Shown here: positions 17,121 to 25,685 of the stretch, one piece after another
Numbering within the stretch: the stretch's first letter is position 1
How the letters are laid out: each line of letters opens with the position of its first letter
Assembly: GCA_904392525.1 (NCBI GenBank)
Contig: CAJFMW010000003.1
Span: forward strand, 1 to 50,879
Direction of reading: 5' to 3'
DNA from: an uncultured Eisenbergiella sp.
GTDB lineage: Bacteria > Bacillota > Clostridia > Lachnospirales > Lachnospiraceae
Length of the DNA stretch: 50,879 nt
The notes under the pieces: model-generated
The model's database searches: none
The model's input: only the letters and a program-made list of their open reading frames with translations
What the model was told of the DNA's origin: nothing
Position numbers and translations under genes: made by a program

Positions 17121-20100
17121 TTACCATCCTCGTATTTTCCGTGGGAGCCATGTAACGGCAAGTCCTATTTTGTAAGATTTTGATTTTCTTATTTCATCAA
17201 GACAATAACGGTAATACTCTTCGCCTGTCAGGTTTGTATTTTCCTGCGGCTTTCCTACACCCTGCTGTTTTTCCTGTGGACGGAATGCCTTCCTGCTCAT
17301 TTCTATTCCGCTTTCCCTATCCCGGCAAAACTCTGAGAAAATATCCTTCTCCCGCTGAAATTCGATTTCTTCTTCCTTTAGCTGGCTGATGCCAAGAATT
17401 GAAAAATATCGGTCGATTAAACAGTCGCTCAGTTTCTCGACGGCTTGCTCCGGTAAGGTTCCAAGATTCCACAGACAGCTATGCAGGGCATAATTTTCAA
17501 AATAAACACGGTTTCTGTCAAAAATGCCCATATCCATCAATTCTTTTTTCATGGCGAGAAGCGCATCAATGAAACAGTGCCAGGACTTCCCTCGCGTCAT
17601 GGAAAGGGATCCTGTCCGGTTTCTCCTCTGATAAATCAGCCTTTCATCTAACGTGGTAATTCGTCCTGCCTTAAACAAAGACATGTAGGTGAAATACATT
17701 TCATTAGATGTATGAAGCTCCTGAAAGCGCAGGTCATTATTTAAAAGGAAACGCTTCAGATACAGTTTATCCCATGCCCATCCAACAAAACAACGGAAGG
17801 GATTTTTTTCCATGTCCGTTATGCGGAATGGACGGAACACAGGATAATTTTCTATCTGCAGGGAATAAGTACAAGGTGCAATCTCTCCGCTTTGTTCATC
17901 ATGCTGCCAGGAGTTCATCACACAGATATCTGCGTCATCTTCCCGAATTTTGTTATAGGAATGCTTCAGCATCTCCGGTGCGAAGTAGTCATCTGCGTCC
18001 AGAAAAATGATATATTCACCCCGGGCCATTGCAAGACCTCTGTTTCTTGCTGCTCCAGCTCCCGCATTCTCCTGAATCACCTTCCGAAAGCGCTTATCCC
18101 GTGATACAAAGCTGTCTATTATTTCTCCGGAGGAATCTGTAGAGCCATCGTCTACGCAAATGACTTCAATTTTGCGGAAGGTCTGGTTTTCCAGGCTTTC
18201 CAGACATTGGGCCAGATATTTTTCCGCATTATAAACAGGTACCACTACGGAAATCCTGATTTCATCAAGAACCTGTTTCTCATAATATTCTTTCTCGTCA
18301 CGCATAAGCCAGTGAAGCTGCGCCCATTCCTGCGGGATGAAAACAGCTTTATTCAATTCCCCTTTTTCTTCCGCAACACGAAATTCTTCCGCAAATCTGT
18401 GCAGATATTCCCGCTTGTGTTCCCAGCCGATCCGGTCAAGATTGAACAGGTAGGTGTGATATTTTTTCATGGAATACTGGTACAAAAAATTTTTTTCCAG
18501 TTCCGGGTTTTCGGACAGGAATTTTCGGATCCAGGCATATTCCTCATTGACACAGTATAGTTTCTTCCTGTTGTTTACAGAGGAGCCGGGATTATCTCTC
18601 CGGTTATAATACAGCGCCTTATCTACAAAAGTAATCCGTTCCGCCTGACAGAAACCCTGGAACCAGAAACCATTGTCCTGAAAAGAAGCCCCGGGGGTTT
18701 CATTATGACGAATTTGGTACTTTTCCAGGAAGGTTCTGCGATATATGCCGGGCCAGGTGTTCATGATAAAGCGAAAGCATTCCTTCTCCTGACGCGGGTG
18801 TATGACGCGGTTATAATTGCAGTCCGCTTTCGCAATCTTCTGGTATATTTCCCGTCTTCGCTCCTTTTCTCCATAAAACCTGTAAAAATCAGATTTTACA
18901 ATATCAGCTCCTGTTGCCAGCGCTCTATGATACAAAAGCTCATACATATCCGCGGCGATATAATCGTCTGGCTCAACAATTCCGATATATTCCCCTTTTG
19001 ATTCGCGGATTCCAAGATTCATAGCGTGGCCATATCCCCTGTTTTCTGTACGGATCACGCGAATGCGGCTGTCGCTGTTTTGAAACACTTTCAGGATATT
19101 TGGACTAGAATCGGTGGAGCCGTCGTCTACACATACAATTTCCAAATCTTTCAATGTCTGGCGTTGTATACTCTCCATGCAACAGGAAAGATACTTTTCT
19201 ACATTGTAGACTGGGACAACTACGGATATTTTAGGCGGGTTCGGATTCATTTTCTTTCGCTGGGGCCTTTCTTTTTCATTCATCCGTTCCAGATATTCCA
19301 TAATTCTCTTACGATATAATTCTTCAGAAGCATTTTCCAGCCAGGAGGTTCTGTTGCGTTCTCCCATCGCCTGTAACCATTCCGGTCTGTGGATTGCCTC
19401 GGACAATTTCTTTTTCAATGCCTGACTGTCTCCTGTCTTCACAATACAGGATGGGGACACAAGGTACTTTGCGCCTGTATTTTCTGTGAGGATAACAGGC
19501 TTTCCCAGCATACAGGCTTCCAGCGTTACCAGTGAACAGGATTCGTCCCGTGATGGCACGAGAATGGCATCCATGCTGTCATACAGGAATAATATTTCTT
19601 TTCTGTCCCTTATTTCTCCATGATAGATGATGCCGTCTTCATCCAGGGGGAGCTTATTCTGATATTCTGACGCCCACCCCGGTCTTGCTCCCACAATATG
19701 AAGCCGGGACTTCTTCCTTTCTTCCGGATTAAGCAGCAGATATGCTTCAATTGCTATATCCTGCCCTTTTCTTGGCTCCAGAGTACCAGATACCAGAAAA
19801 TGAAAGATTCTATCATTTGAACGATTTTTTTTCGGATGCTTTTTTTTCTTTAAGCAGGCAGAATCATCTTCTACAAAATTGGGGATTACAGCAACATCCG
19901 CCCGGCCATAACGCTTTTCAATGAATTGTCTGGCATATTCGCTGACACAGATCAGATTATCAGCTTCCGTAAAATCGCTTTCTTCAAGCCCGCAGTCCCG
20001 GATAATCTGCGGAATATTTTCAGATTCTCTGATATAAAGGACGGTTTTGGCAAAGTTCTGCGCATAACGGGCAAACGCGGCGCAGAATATTGTATTTGCA

Positions 20101-20348
20101 ATTACAATGTCAAACGATGCTATTGTGTTCGAAAGCGAATCTGATACATCCTCTGGGAAACTGATTTTTTTTACTTCCATTCCCATCCGCTGAAATTCTT
20201 CAGTAAATTCTCCGTCTTTCAATGTCCATACATCGACTGAAAAACCTTCTTCCTGTAAAAGCTTTCCTGTTTTAAGAAGGCTGCATGGAGCGCCGGTATA
20301 GGTCATCTCATGAGATACGAGAAGTATTTTCTTCGGTGTTTTCTCCAT
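17121..20348 (-). CDS. Three-domain glycosyltransferase, GT4-GT2-GT2
   Basis: A 1075-residue protein joining three transferases. Residues 1-355 are a GT4 (GT-B) domain with TYTGAPCSLL near the start and the ESCSLVTLEACMLGKP donor site. Residues about 370-690 are a GT2 with ISVVVPVYNVEKYL, VDDGSTD and EPDDY. Residues about 705-1000 are a second GT2 with VDDGSTD and DADDYF. The first GT2 is clearly related to the GT2 half of the downstream gene: both contain NETPGAS(F/Y)QDNGFWFQ and NRRDNP. The end has KSYKIGLAVTWLPRKI. The start at 20348 is preferred over an ATG six codons upstream because AAGGAGG sits between them. Such fusions usually build several linkages of one repeat unit. Confidence 0.9.
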   Translation of the reverse strand: MEKTPKKILLVSHEMTYTGAPCSLLKTGKLLQEEGFSVDVWTLKDGEFTEEFQRMGMEVKKISFPEDVSDSLSNTIASFDIVIANTIFCAAFARYAQNFAKTVLYIRESENIPQIIRDCGLEESDFTEADNLICVSEYARQFIEKRYGRADVAVIPNFVEDDSACLKKKKHPKKNRSNDRIFHFLVSGTLEPRKGQDIAIEAYLLLNPEERKKSRLHIVGARPGWASEYQNKLPLDEDGIIYHGEIRDRKEILFLYDSMDAILVPSRDESCSLVTLEACMLGKPVILTENTGAKYLVSPSCIVKTGDSQALKKKLSEAIHRPEWLQAMGERNRTSWLENASEELYRKRIMEYLERMNEKERPQRKKMNPNPPKISVVVPVYNVEKYLSCCMESIQRQTLKDLEIVCVDDGSTDSSPNILKVFQNSDSRIRVIRTENRGYGHAMNLGIRESKGEYIGIVEPDDYIAADMYELLYHRALATGADIVKSDFYRFYGEKERRREIYQKIAKADCNYNRVIHPRQEKECFRFIMNTWPGIYRRTFLEKYQIRHNETPGASFQDNGFWFQGFCQAERITFVDKALYYNRRDNPGSSVNNRKKLYCVNEEYAWIRKFLSENPELEKNFLYQYSMKKYHTYLFNLDRIGWEHKREYLHRFAEEFRVAEEKGELNKAVFIPQEWAQLHWLMRDEKEYYEKQVLDEIRISVVVPVYNAEKYLAQCLESLENQTFRKIEVICVDDGSTDSSGEIIDSFVSRDKRFRKVIQENAGAGAARNRGLAMARGEYIIFLDADDYFAPEMLKHSYNKIREDDADICVMNSWQHDEQSGEIAPCTYSLQIENYPVFRPFRITDMEKNPFRCFVGWAWDKLYLKRFLLNNDLRFQELHTSNEMYFTYMSLFKAGRITTLDERLIYQRRNRTGSLSMTRGKSWHCFIDALLAMKKELMDMGIFDRNRVYFENYALHSCLWNLGTLPEQAVEKLSDCLIDRYFSILGISQLKEEEIEFQREKDIFSEFCRDRESGIEMSRKAFRPQEKQQGVGKPQENTNLTGEEYYRYCLDEIRKSKSYKIGLAVTWLPRKIRGW

Positions 20349-20452
20349 CCTTTTCCTCCTTAGCATATTTTTTGCAGCGGCCTCTCTGCTGTCCTTTTTT
20401 GTAAAAAGAAGACACCAGACAACCCGCCAGCCGAATTTTATCGGGGTGAAAA

Positions 20453-20485
20453 TACCCTGTCTCCGGCACCGCCGGAAACAGGGTA
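20453..20485 (-). terminator. Likely rho-independent terminator after the secreted-protein gene
   Basis: A 15-bp stem with one mismatch (20453-20467 with 20471-20485) and a three-base loop. On the minus strand it is followed by TATTTTC, a weak T-run. It lies about 120 bases after the stop of the secreted-protein gene and about 100 bases before the GT4-GT2-GT2 start, so it may separate the upper and lower parts of the polysaccharide locus. A 12-bp perfect palindrome, AGTTACGTAACT (20512-20523), lies just before it; its role is unknown. No clear promoter was found between the hairpin and the glycosyltransferase. Confidence 0.6.
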
Positions 20486-20604
20486 CCCCATCATTGAAAC
20501 CACACCATGTTAGTTACGTAACTGATATCGTGTATTTCTTCTAAATATCAAGTTTTCCTGCTTCATCCCGCCGCAGGGACGGGCTGAAAATGTCCCAGGA
20601 TTGA

Positions 20605-21303
20605 TCAGGTTCTGGGAGAGGTAGCCGCTGTAGCGGAAACGGTCGTGGAAGGAGTTCCCTGTGCCACGATGAAGGTAACGTTAACGGCTCCGCCGAAGGC
20701 AGGAAGCGCGATAGCGATGGTTCCGTCAATGATGACAACGGGTACTGCTACCCAAGTTCCGTCTGCTCTCTGATACAGTGCCTGAACGGTTTCTCCCGCG
20801 CCCAGAGTACGATCTCCGAGGATATCGCTCAGCGCAAAGGCTGCGGAAATGGAGCCGTTCTGGGATACCGCTTCACCGGAAGCAGTCGCAAGACCGATGG
20901 TCATGTTGTTGACAATGTTCAGATTGCCGCTTGCGTCCGTCAGAGACAGAGCGCTCTGTCCGGTAAAGTTTACGATCTGCACATCGGTAGATGCGATGGC
21001 AGATACCAGAGATGCTGCCGCCGCCTGAGCCTGCTCAACCGTGGAAGGAGCGGTTACTACCGCTACCGCTGCAGCGTCAACGGTCTGGCCGCTTGCGGTC
21101 ACAAAAGTGGTTCCGGGCAGAGTTGCGGTCTGCTGGCCGGAAAGACTTACGGGAGTCTGGCTTACGTTTGCTCCGATGGAGGAGCTTACTACCACCTGCT
21201 GTACGGTTTCAGTTGTGATGGACGGGCTGGGAGCCGCCATTGCAGTCGTACCCATAGCGAGGGTCATAACTGCGGAAAGTACGATTGCCATTTTCTTTTT
21301 CAT
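20605..21303 (-). CDS. Secreted protein of unknown function
   Basis: A 232-residue protein with a clear signal peptide (MKKKMAIVLSAVMTLAMGTTAMA, cleavage after AMA-like). The mature part is rich in Ala, Ser, Thr and Val, with almost no Lys and no Cys, which suggests an extracellular beta-rich fold. Near the middle are AQAAAASLVSAIASTDVQIV and DASGNLNIVNNMTIGLA; the later ADGTWVAVPVVIIDGTIAIALPAFG resembles a beta-sandwich edge. No LPxTG-type signal, repeats or anchor are seen. I do not recognise a family. An AAAGGGG site precedes the ATG. Its position after the sortase-fold and LCP genes and before a terminator suggests a role at the cell surface with the exported polymer. Confidence 0.75.
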   Translation of the reverse strand: MKKKMAIVLSAVMTLAMGTTAMAAPSPSITTETVQQVVVSSSIGANVSQTPVSLSGQQTATLPGTTFVTASGQTVDAAAVAVVTAPSTVEQAQAAAASLVSAIASTDVQIVNFTGQSALSLTDASGNLNIVNNMTIGLATASGEAVSQNGSISAAFALSDILGDRTLGAGETVQALYQRADGTWVAVPVVIIDGTIAIALPAFGGAVNVTFIVAQGTPSTTVSATAATSPRT

Positions 21304-21407
21304 GTCAATCAGTTCCCCTTTCTAAAAAATTTGATAGGTATGTGTGTGGTTCCTCTATATCAACAGGCGGTTTCCCGCACTGTTAATACCTGAATATTCA
21401 TCGGAAA

Positions 21408-22544
21408 TTACTCCGTGCTTTCACTGCTCTCCGGCACTTCTTCATAGAAAACCCGGAGAATCAGCTCATAGAGGGCAGTCTCATCGGGGTAGAACTCTTC
21501 GAAAATCTCTCCCATGCGTACTTCGCCCTCCATGGAGTACAGGTCTTCCTCGCTGAAGCTGTAGGAAACCGCTTCCGTCGCGATGTGTACCGCTTCCTGG
21601 GCCGAGATGTCGGTGACCATATACGGTGTTATGGTTGTATACAGGGTGAGCGGGAGAGTCAGATCATCTTTGACCGCAGCTACCGCCTGTCCAATGAAGG
21701 CCTGTAGATAGGTCTTCTGTCTCTCCAGTCTGGCTTCCGCGCTCTGTGGCTGGTCGGTATCTCTGTATCGGATAAAGGTATAGGCATCATTTCCCATCAG
21801 ATGGACCTGCTGACCGGCTGTCCATCCGGTTTTATAGCGCTCGCCGTCAATCGCGATATCCGCTCCGGCGGCTGATTCGGGGATCACCACGTCCACCCCG
21901 CCCACAGCGTCATTTAAAAGGGCCACCACTTCCATATTCAGCGCGCAGTAGCCATGGATCGGAAGTCCATAGAAAAGCTGGCTGACCGCATTTACGGTGT
22001 TTTCGCAGCTTTCCTCCATTCCGTCGCCGTAGGCGTGAGCCAAGGCGATCTGGGCGGTCTGGGTTCCGGCATAGAGGCCGTTTCTGTCATAGACGGAGAT
22101 TTCCGCCATGGTGTCCCGGTTGATGCCGATGACGCTGATTTTTTTCTCATCAGGGTCGAGTACGGCAAGGAACAGGGCGTCGGCCTGCCCACCTTCAAAA
22201 AGATCTTCTGAAGCCTCCATTTCCCCGGTTTTGTCGATTCCCATAAAAAGGAAGGTCATGATATTGCTTTTATAGGCATAGGTTTTTCCCTGATAACGGA
22301 GCTCTCCGGTCTGAAGGGCTTCGCCCTCTGTGTCCGCCGTAAAATCCTGCGTCTCCGCCGCGAAGCTCTGCATGCCCTCCGGAACCGCCTCCTGTTTGGC
22401 GGACAGCCGGGATCTGCCCTGGTAGTCCAGGATCAGCCAGGCGGCGATCAGGGAAACTCCCGCCGTGAACAGCACACCGATTGCAATGCTGAATCCGATG
22501 AGAATTCTTCTCTGCAGTTTTTTCTTTTTTCGTTTTCTTTCCAT
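21408..22544 (-). CDS. LytR-CpsA-Psr (LCP) family glycopolymer ligase
   Basis: Membrane-anchored extracytoplasmic enzyme of the LCP family, which transfers lipid-linked glycopolymers to peptidoglycan. It has 378 residues: basic N-terminus, one transmembrane helix at about 14-38, then the LCP domain. Visible landmarks are IMTFLFMGIDKTG near residue 95, VIGINRDTMAEI, GGVDVVIPE, and FIRYRDTDQPQSAEARLERQK with the conserved Arg and Asp residues. It lies 17 bases downstream of the sortase-fold lipoprotein gene and within the polysaccharide cluster, so the exported polymer is its likely substrate. Some LCP proteins instead attach proteins or teichoic acids. Confidence 0.9.
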   Translation of the reverse strand: MERKRKKKKLQRRILIGFSIAIGVLFTAGVSLIAAWLILDYQGRSRLSAKQEAVPEGMQSFAAETQDFTADTEGEALQTGELRYQGKTYAYKSNIMTFLFMGIDKTGEMEASEDLFEGGQADALFLAVLDPDEKKISVIGINRDTMAEISVYDRNGLYAGTQTAQIALAHAYGDGMEESCENTVNAVSQLFYGLPIHGYCALNMEVVALLNDAVGGVDVVIPESAAGADIAIDGERYKTGWTAGQQVHLMGNDAYTFIRYRDTDQPQSAEARLERQKTYLQAFIGQAVAAVKDDLTLPLTLYTTITPYMVTDISAQEAVHIATEAVSYSFSEEDLYSMEGEVRMGEIFEEFYPDETALYELILRVFYEEVPESSESTE

Positions 22545-22561
22545 TCTGTTCTCTTCTTCTG

Positions 22562-23488
22562 TCAGGATATCTGGACGGCCTGGACGAGATAACGTCTGTC
22601 GTCCTGGCCCGTCACTCCGGTGGAAAGGGTAATGATTTTATCATCCGCCGTCACTTCAATGGAATCGTCCACATAGGCGTCCATGGCCCTCTGGGAAAAA
22701 ACCGTTTCCAGATAGTCCGCGAAAATGTCCTTATCCCAGAAATCATAAATTTTAATCAGATGTCTGTCGTCGTAATTGTAGGCGGCGAAAATTTCATAGC
22801 TTAACACCCGGTCCTCCAGATAAATGTTGACGGTACGGTAGGTGTCAAAGAAATCCCTGTCCTGGAACTGATGGAGCAACGCGAATCTTCCCTCCACATT
22901 TCTCCCATAAATCACGGTATTGGGGTCGGAAAAATCCTTCCGGTTGAAATATTCCGTATAGATGCAGCCCGCCTCGTCCTCTTCCTTCGATTCGTTATGG
23001 CTCAGGTAATAATATTCATCCTCGGCGGACTGCAGGAGGGGAAAGCTGATATCCGTCCCCGGAATATCCAGCCAGGCATAGATGTCCGCGTTGATTTCCT
23101 GAAGGGCGGCAAGATTCAGATATCCGTCCTCTGTCAGCCAGTTTTCCAGCCCGGAGGCGGAGACCTGCGATTCTGTCTCCGTTTCTCCCTGGAATTCGGT
23201 TTCTTCCGCTGCCGATGTTTCCGTCTCTTCCATGTCTGAAGAACCGGTTTCTCCCGGAGAAGCGGTCTGCGCCGCAGATGTGTCCGCCGCCTCTCCTCCC
23301 CCTGCCGTCTCCATGCCGCTTTCCTCAGCGGCGGTAGATTCCTCTGTGGTCCCGGCGGGAGCCGTCTGCGCTCCCGCACAGGCGGAAAGCAGGAATGCCA
23401 GACACGCCGCAGCGGTCAGCAGGCCGTATTTTCTCCGGTATCCGAATGACTCTCTTTTGTATCCGGATAACTCTCTCTTTTTTCTCAT
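22562..23488 (-). CDS. Sortase-B-fold lipoprotein lacking catalytic His and Cys
   Basis: A 308-residue predicted lipoprotein: signal with lipobox LLSAC (Cys37), a Glu/Thr/Ser/Ala-rich spacer to about residue 110, then a class B sortase-like domain to the end. Class B landmarks are present: INADIYAWLDIPGTDISFPLLQ, the YYL..N segment, NTVIYGRN, KIITLSTG and RRYLVQA. The two catalytic positions are changed: YGHN has become YGRN (Arg196), and TLSTC has become TLSTG (Gly291). The supporting Arg (298 or 299) remains. The codons AGA and GGA were read directly. Transpeptidation is therefore not expected. A binding or scaffold role beside the LCP gene is inferred. Normal sortases also lack a lipobox, a second departure. 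Confidence 0.82.
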   Translation of the reverse strand: MRKKRELSGYKRESFGYRRKYGLLTAAACLAFLLSACAGAQTAPAGTTEESTAAEESGMETAGGGEAADTSAAQTASPGETGSSDMEETETSAAEETEFQGETETESQVSASGLENWLTEDGYLNLAALQEINADIYAWLDIPGTDISFPLLQSAEDEYYYLSHNESKEEDEAGCIYTEYFNRKDFSDPNTVIYGRNVEGRFALLHQFQDRDFFDTYRTVNIYLEDRVLSYEIFAAYNYDDRHLIKIYDFWDKDIFADYLETVFSQRAMDAYVDDSIEVTADDKIITLSTGVTGQDDRRYLVQAVQIS

Positions 23489-23562
23489 TGGTCAAAGTAC
23501 CTCTCTTTGTAAGCTGTATGGTAAAATGTCATAATGCCATGTTAATTCAGTTGGCCCCGCCG

Positions 23563-25605
23563 TCAGGCCAGAACGCATTGGATATCTTCCTTTGCCATCC
23601 GCTTCCGTTCCGCTTCCATCCACAGACAGGCGGGCGCCGCGGCGTCTCTGCCGCTGATGGAGGCGATGCAGGAGTCTGCGCCGCTTTCCAGATACAGCCT
23701 GCAGAAATCCAGGATTCCGGCCTGGATCCGTTCCGCCTGCCCTGCTTCCTCATCGGAACGGGGACGCAGGGCCTGTGCTTCCCAGTCCGGGCCTCTAAAA
23801 CCGCGAAAGGACGGAAAGGGAGATGACAGAAGCTTTTCCATGGCCACATTGTCTCCCTTTGAAGCGTTATGCCGCTCCCAGAGATCCCGGTTGTGGGACT
23901 GGGAGAACAGATAGCTGACCAGCTTTCCGTCCGCAAGCTGCGCCTCGCTCATATCCGGTTCCGCATTGTGACGGGTATTGGTTCCGGCAAGGATTCCGGT
24001 GATCTCGCAGTTCAGCTTCCAGACCCGGTTGACCAGCACGTTAAGAGCCATCGCGCCGCTCCCGGCCCATCCAATATCCACAACGGCGGCCGATGCGGCT
24101 CCGTCCAGCGCCTTTTCATAGTAGCGGCGGCCTGTTTCAAGCTGGCTCTCATAATGGGAAAGCACTTCTTCCCAGTGCCGGTTCAGATAGTCCTTCACCG
24201 CATGTACATTTTTGTCCGTCAGCGTATCCTTTCCGCGCAGGGAAGCTCCGGCCGCTCCGCTTTCTGCGGTCAGGCCGGGAAGCAGATCGGAAAGCTCCAT
24301 CGCTTCAAAGATCTGCTCCAGGGTGAAGCCCTGGTTTACCTTATGAAACAGAAACCTTCTGAAATAATCATATTTATAATAGCGGGCCGTAAGCTTCACA
24401 GCCGCCAGCCTGGACCAGAGAACGTAACGGATTTTTCCCGCCGCCTCCTCTTCAGGATAGAGAAGGCGGTAGACCCGGCTGAGAATATCCCCGTCTCTTG
24501 CCAGAAACAGGATTTTTTCAATCCCATGCTCCTGTACATAATTGTGGATGAACTGACAGTAACCCAGAGCGAAAATGCCGCCATAGACAAATCCGCATTC
24601 ATAATCTCTGTCCCGGCCCTTCAGGCCGTTATGTAAATGGGCGTTTACCAGCCCCCGGTATATGCTGCCTGTAACCGGCGACATTTCCATAGCCCGGAAG
24701 GGCGCTCCCTCCGCGTTCACATTTCCGTAGAGAACGCTCTCCCATCCGGCTTTCCGCGCGTTCTCTCCGTCGGACACCCGGTTGTCTCCCACATGGATGA
24801 ATCGTCCCGTACCAAGAAGCTGTTCCGCCTTTCCATACAGGTTTCCGTCGCTTTTGGAACAGCCGTACTCACAGGAAACAAAGCAGCCCACTATTCCTGA
24901 AAAACCGCATTTTTCAAGCATCTTCGCAATCACTGCGGAGGGAAGATACATGTCGGAAAGGGCGATGATCCGTTTTCCCTTTCCGCGCAGGAGGCGGAAT
25001 ACCTCCAGCATATACGGATTGGCGAAGCACAGAGCTTCCTCTGCCTCCTGCTCCGCGCGCATTCCTTCCTCTTTCGGAATACCCGCTTCCTGTTCCAGCC
25101 AGTCGTAGATATCGGAAAGGGTGACTTCCCGATGTCCCTTTTCCTTCAGACATCGCTCGCGCGCGCGCTGCTCCGCTTCCATGCGGATTCGGCGAAAGTC
25201 CAGATAATCCAGCTTCTGTCCCACGATGTAAAACAGATCCTCCGGGCTGGAGAATGGACGCAGCAGCAGCGTATCAAAGACGTCGAAGGAAACCACATCA
25301 AAAGCGGAAAGCCGTTCTGCCAGGGCCGCCGGCGTCTCCCTCACGGAGGCGGCGGATTCCGTATCAACCGCCAGAAGCCGCTTTGCCGTCCGCATATCCG
25401 GCCCGGCTGCTCTTACGGTGTTTCCGGAAAATTTTTTCCAGCCCAGCAGCCACCCAAGATTCAGCGTTCCGAGATAGAACCACGCTATCGGGCGCTGCCA
25501 GGAGGCGGTCTGACGGTCACGAACCATATGATATTTTTCTCTGATTTCCGGCACCCGGTTGACCAGCGTGCCGTAAACATTCATCCTGAGCGTCATCAGC
25601 CCCAT
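23563..25605 (-). CDS. HAD-family polysaccharide-locus protein with FLARDG domain
   Basis: A 680-residue cytoplasmic protein. Residues about 100-300 form a HAD-type phosphatase domain: SFDVFDTLLLRP (Asp108, Asp111), the ALSDMY motif near 215 and HVGDNRVSD near 271. The rest (about 335-680) begins with a second conserved module containing KILFLARDGDIL, seen in large proteins of capsule and O-antigen clusters annotated only as predicted HAD hydrolases. The related module occurs in the 28,581-30,059 gene. Substrate is unknown; dephosphorylation of a sugar phosphate or lipid carrier is possible. A GAGG site lies before the ATG. It follows the ABC ATPase gene after 80 bases. Confidence 0.72.
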   Translation of the reverse strand: MGLMTLRMNVYGTLVNRVPEIREKYHMVRDRQTASWQRPIAWFYLGTLNLGWLLGWKKFSGNTVRAAGPDMRTAKRLLAVDTESAASVRETPAALAERLSAFDVVSFDVFDTLLLRPFSSPEDLFYIVGQKLDYLDFRRIRMEAEQRARERCLKEKGHREVTLSDIYDWLEQEAGIPKEEGMRAEQEAEEALCFANPYMLEVFRLLRGKGKRIIALSDMYLPSAVIAKMLEKCGFSGIVGCFVSCEYGCSKSDGNLYGKAEQLLGTGRFIHVGDNRVSDGENARKAGWESVLYGNVNAEGAPFRAMEMSPVTGSIYRGLVNAHLHNGLKGRDRDYECGFVYGGIFALGYCQFIHNYVQEHGIEKILFLARDGDILSRVYRLLYPEEEAAGKIRYVLWSRLAAVKLTARYYKYDYFRRFLFHKVNQGFTLEQIFEAMELSDLLPGLTAESGAAGASLRGKDTLTDKNVHAVKDYLNRHWEEVLSHYESQLETGRRYYEKALDGAASAAVVDIGWAGSGAMALNVLVNRVWKLNCEITGILAGTNTRHNAEPDMSEAQLADGKLVSYLFSQSHNRDLWERHNASKGDNVAMEKLLSSPFPSFRGFRGPDWEAQALRPRSDEEAGQAERIQAGILDFCRLYLESGADSCIASISGRDAAAPACLWMEAERKRMAKEDIQCVLA

Positions 25606-25685
25606 ATCGGCTTCCTCTTTCCTGCTGCAGGGAACAGGTACTTCCCTGGTATAAGGTTATCGTTTTCCTCGCTTCGGCAGGAACC

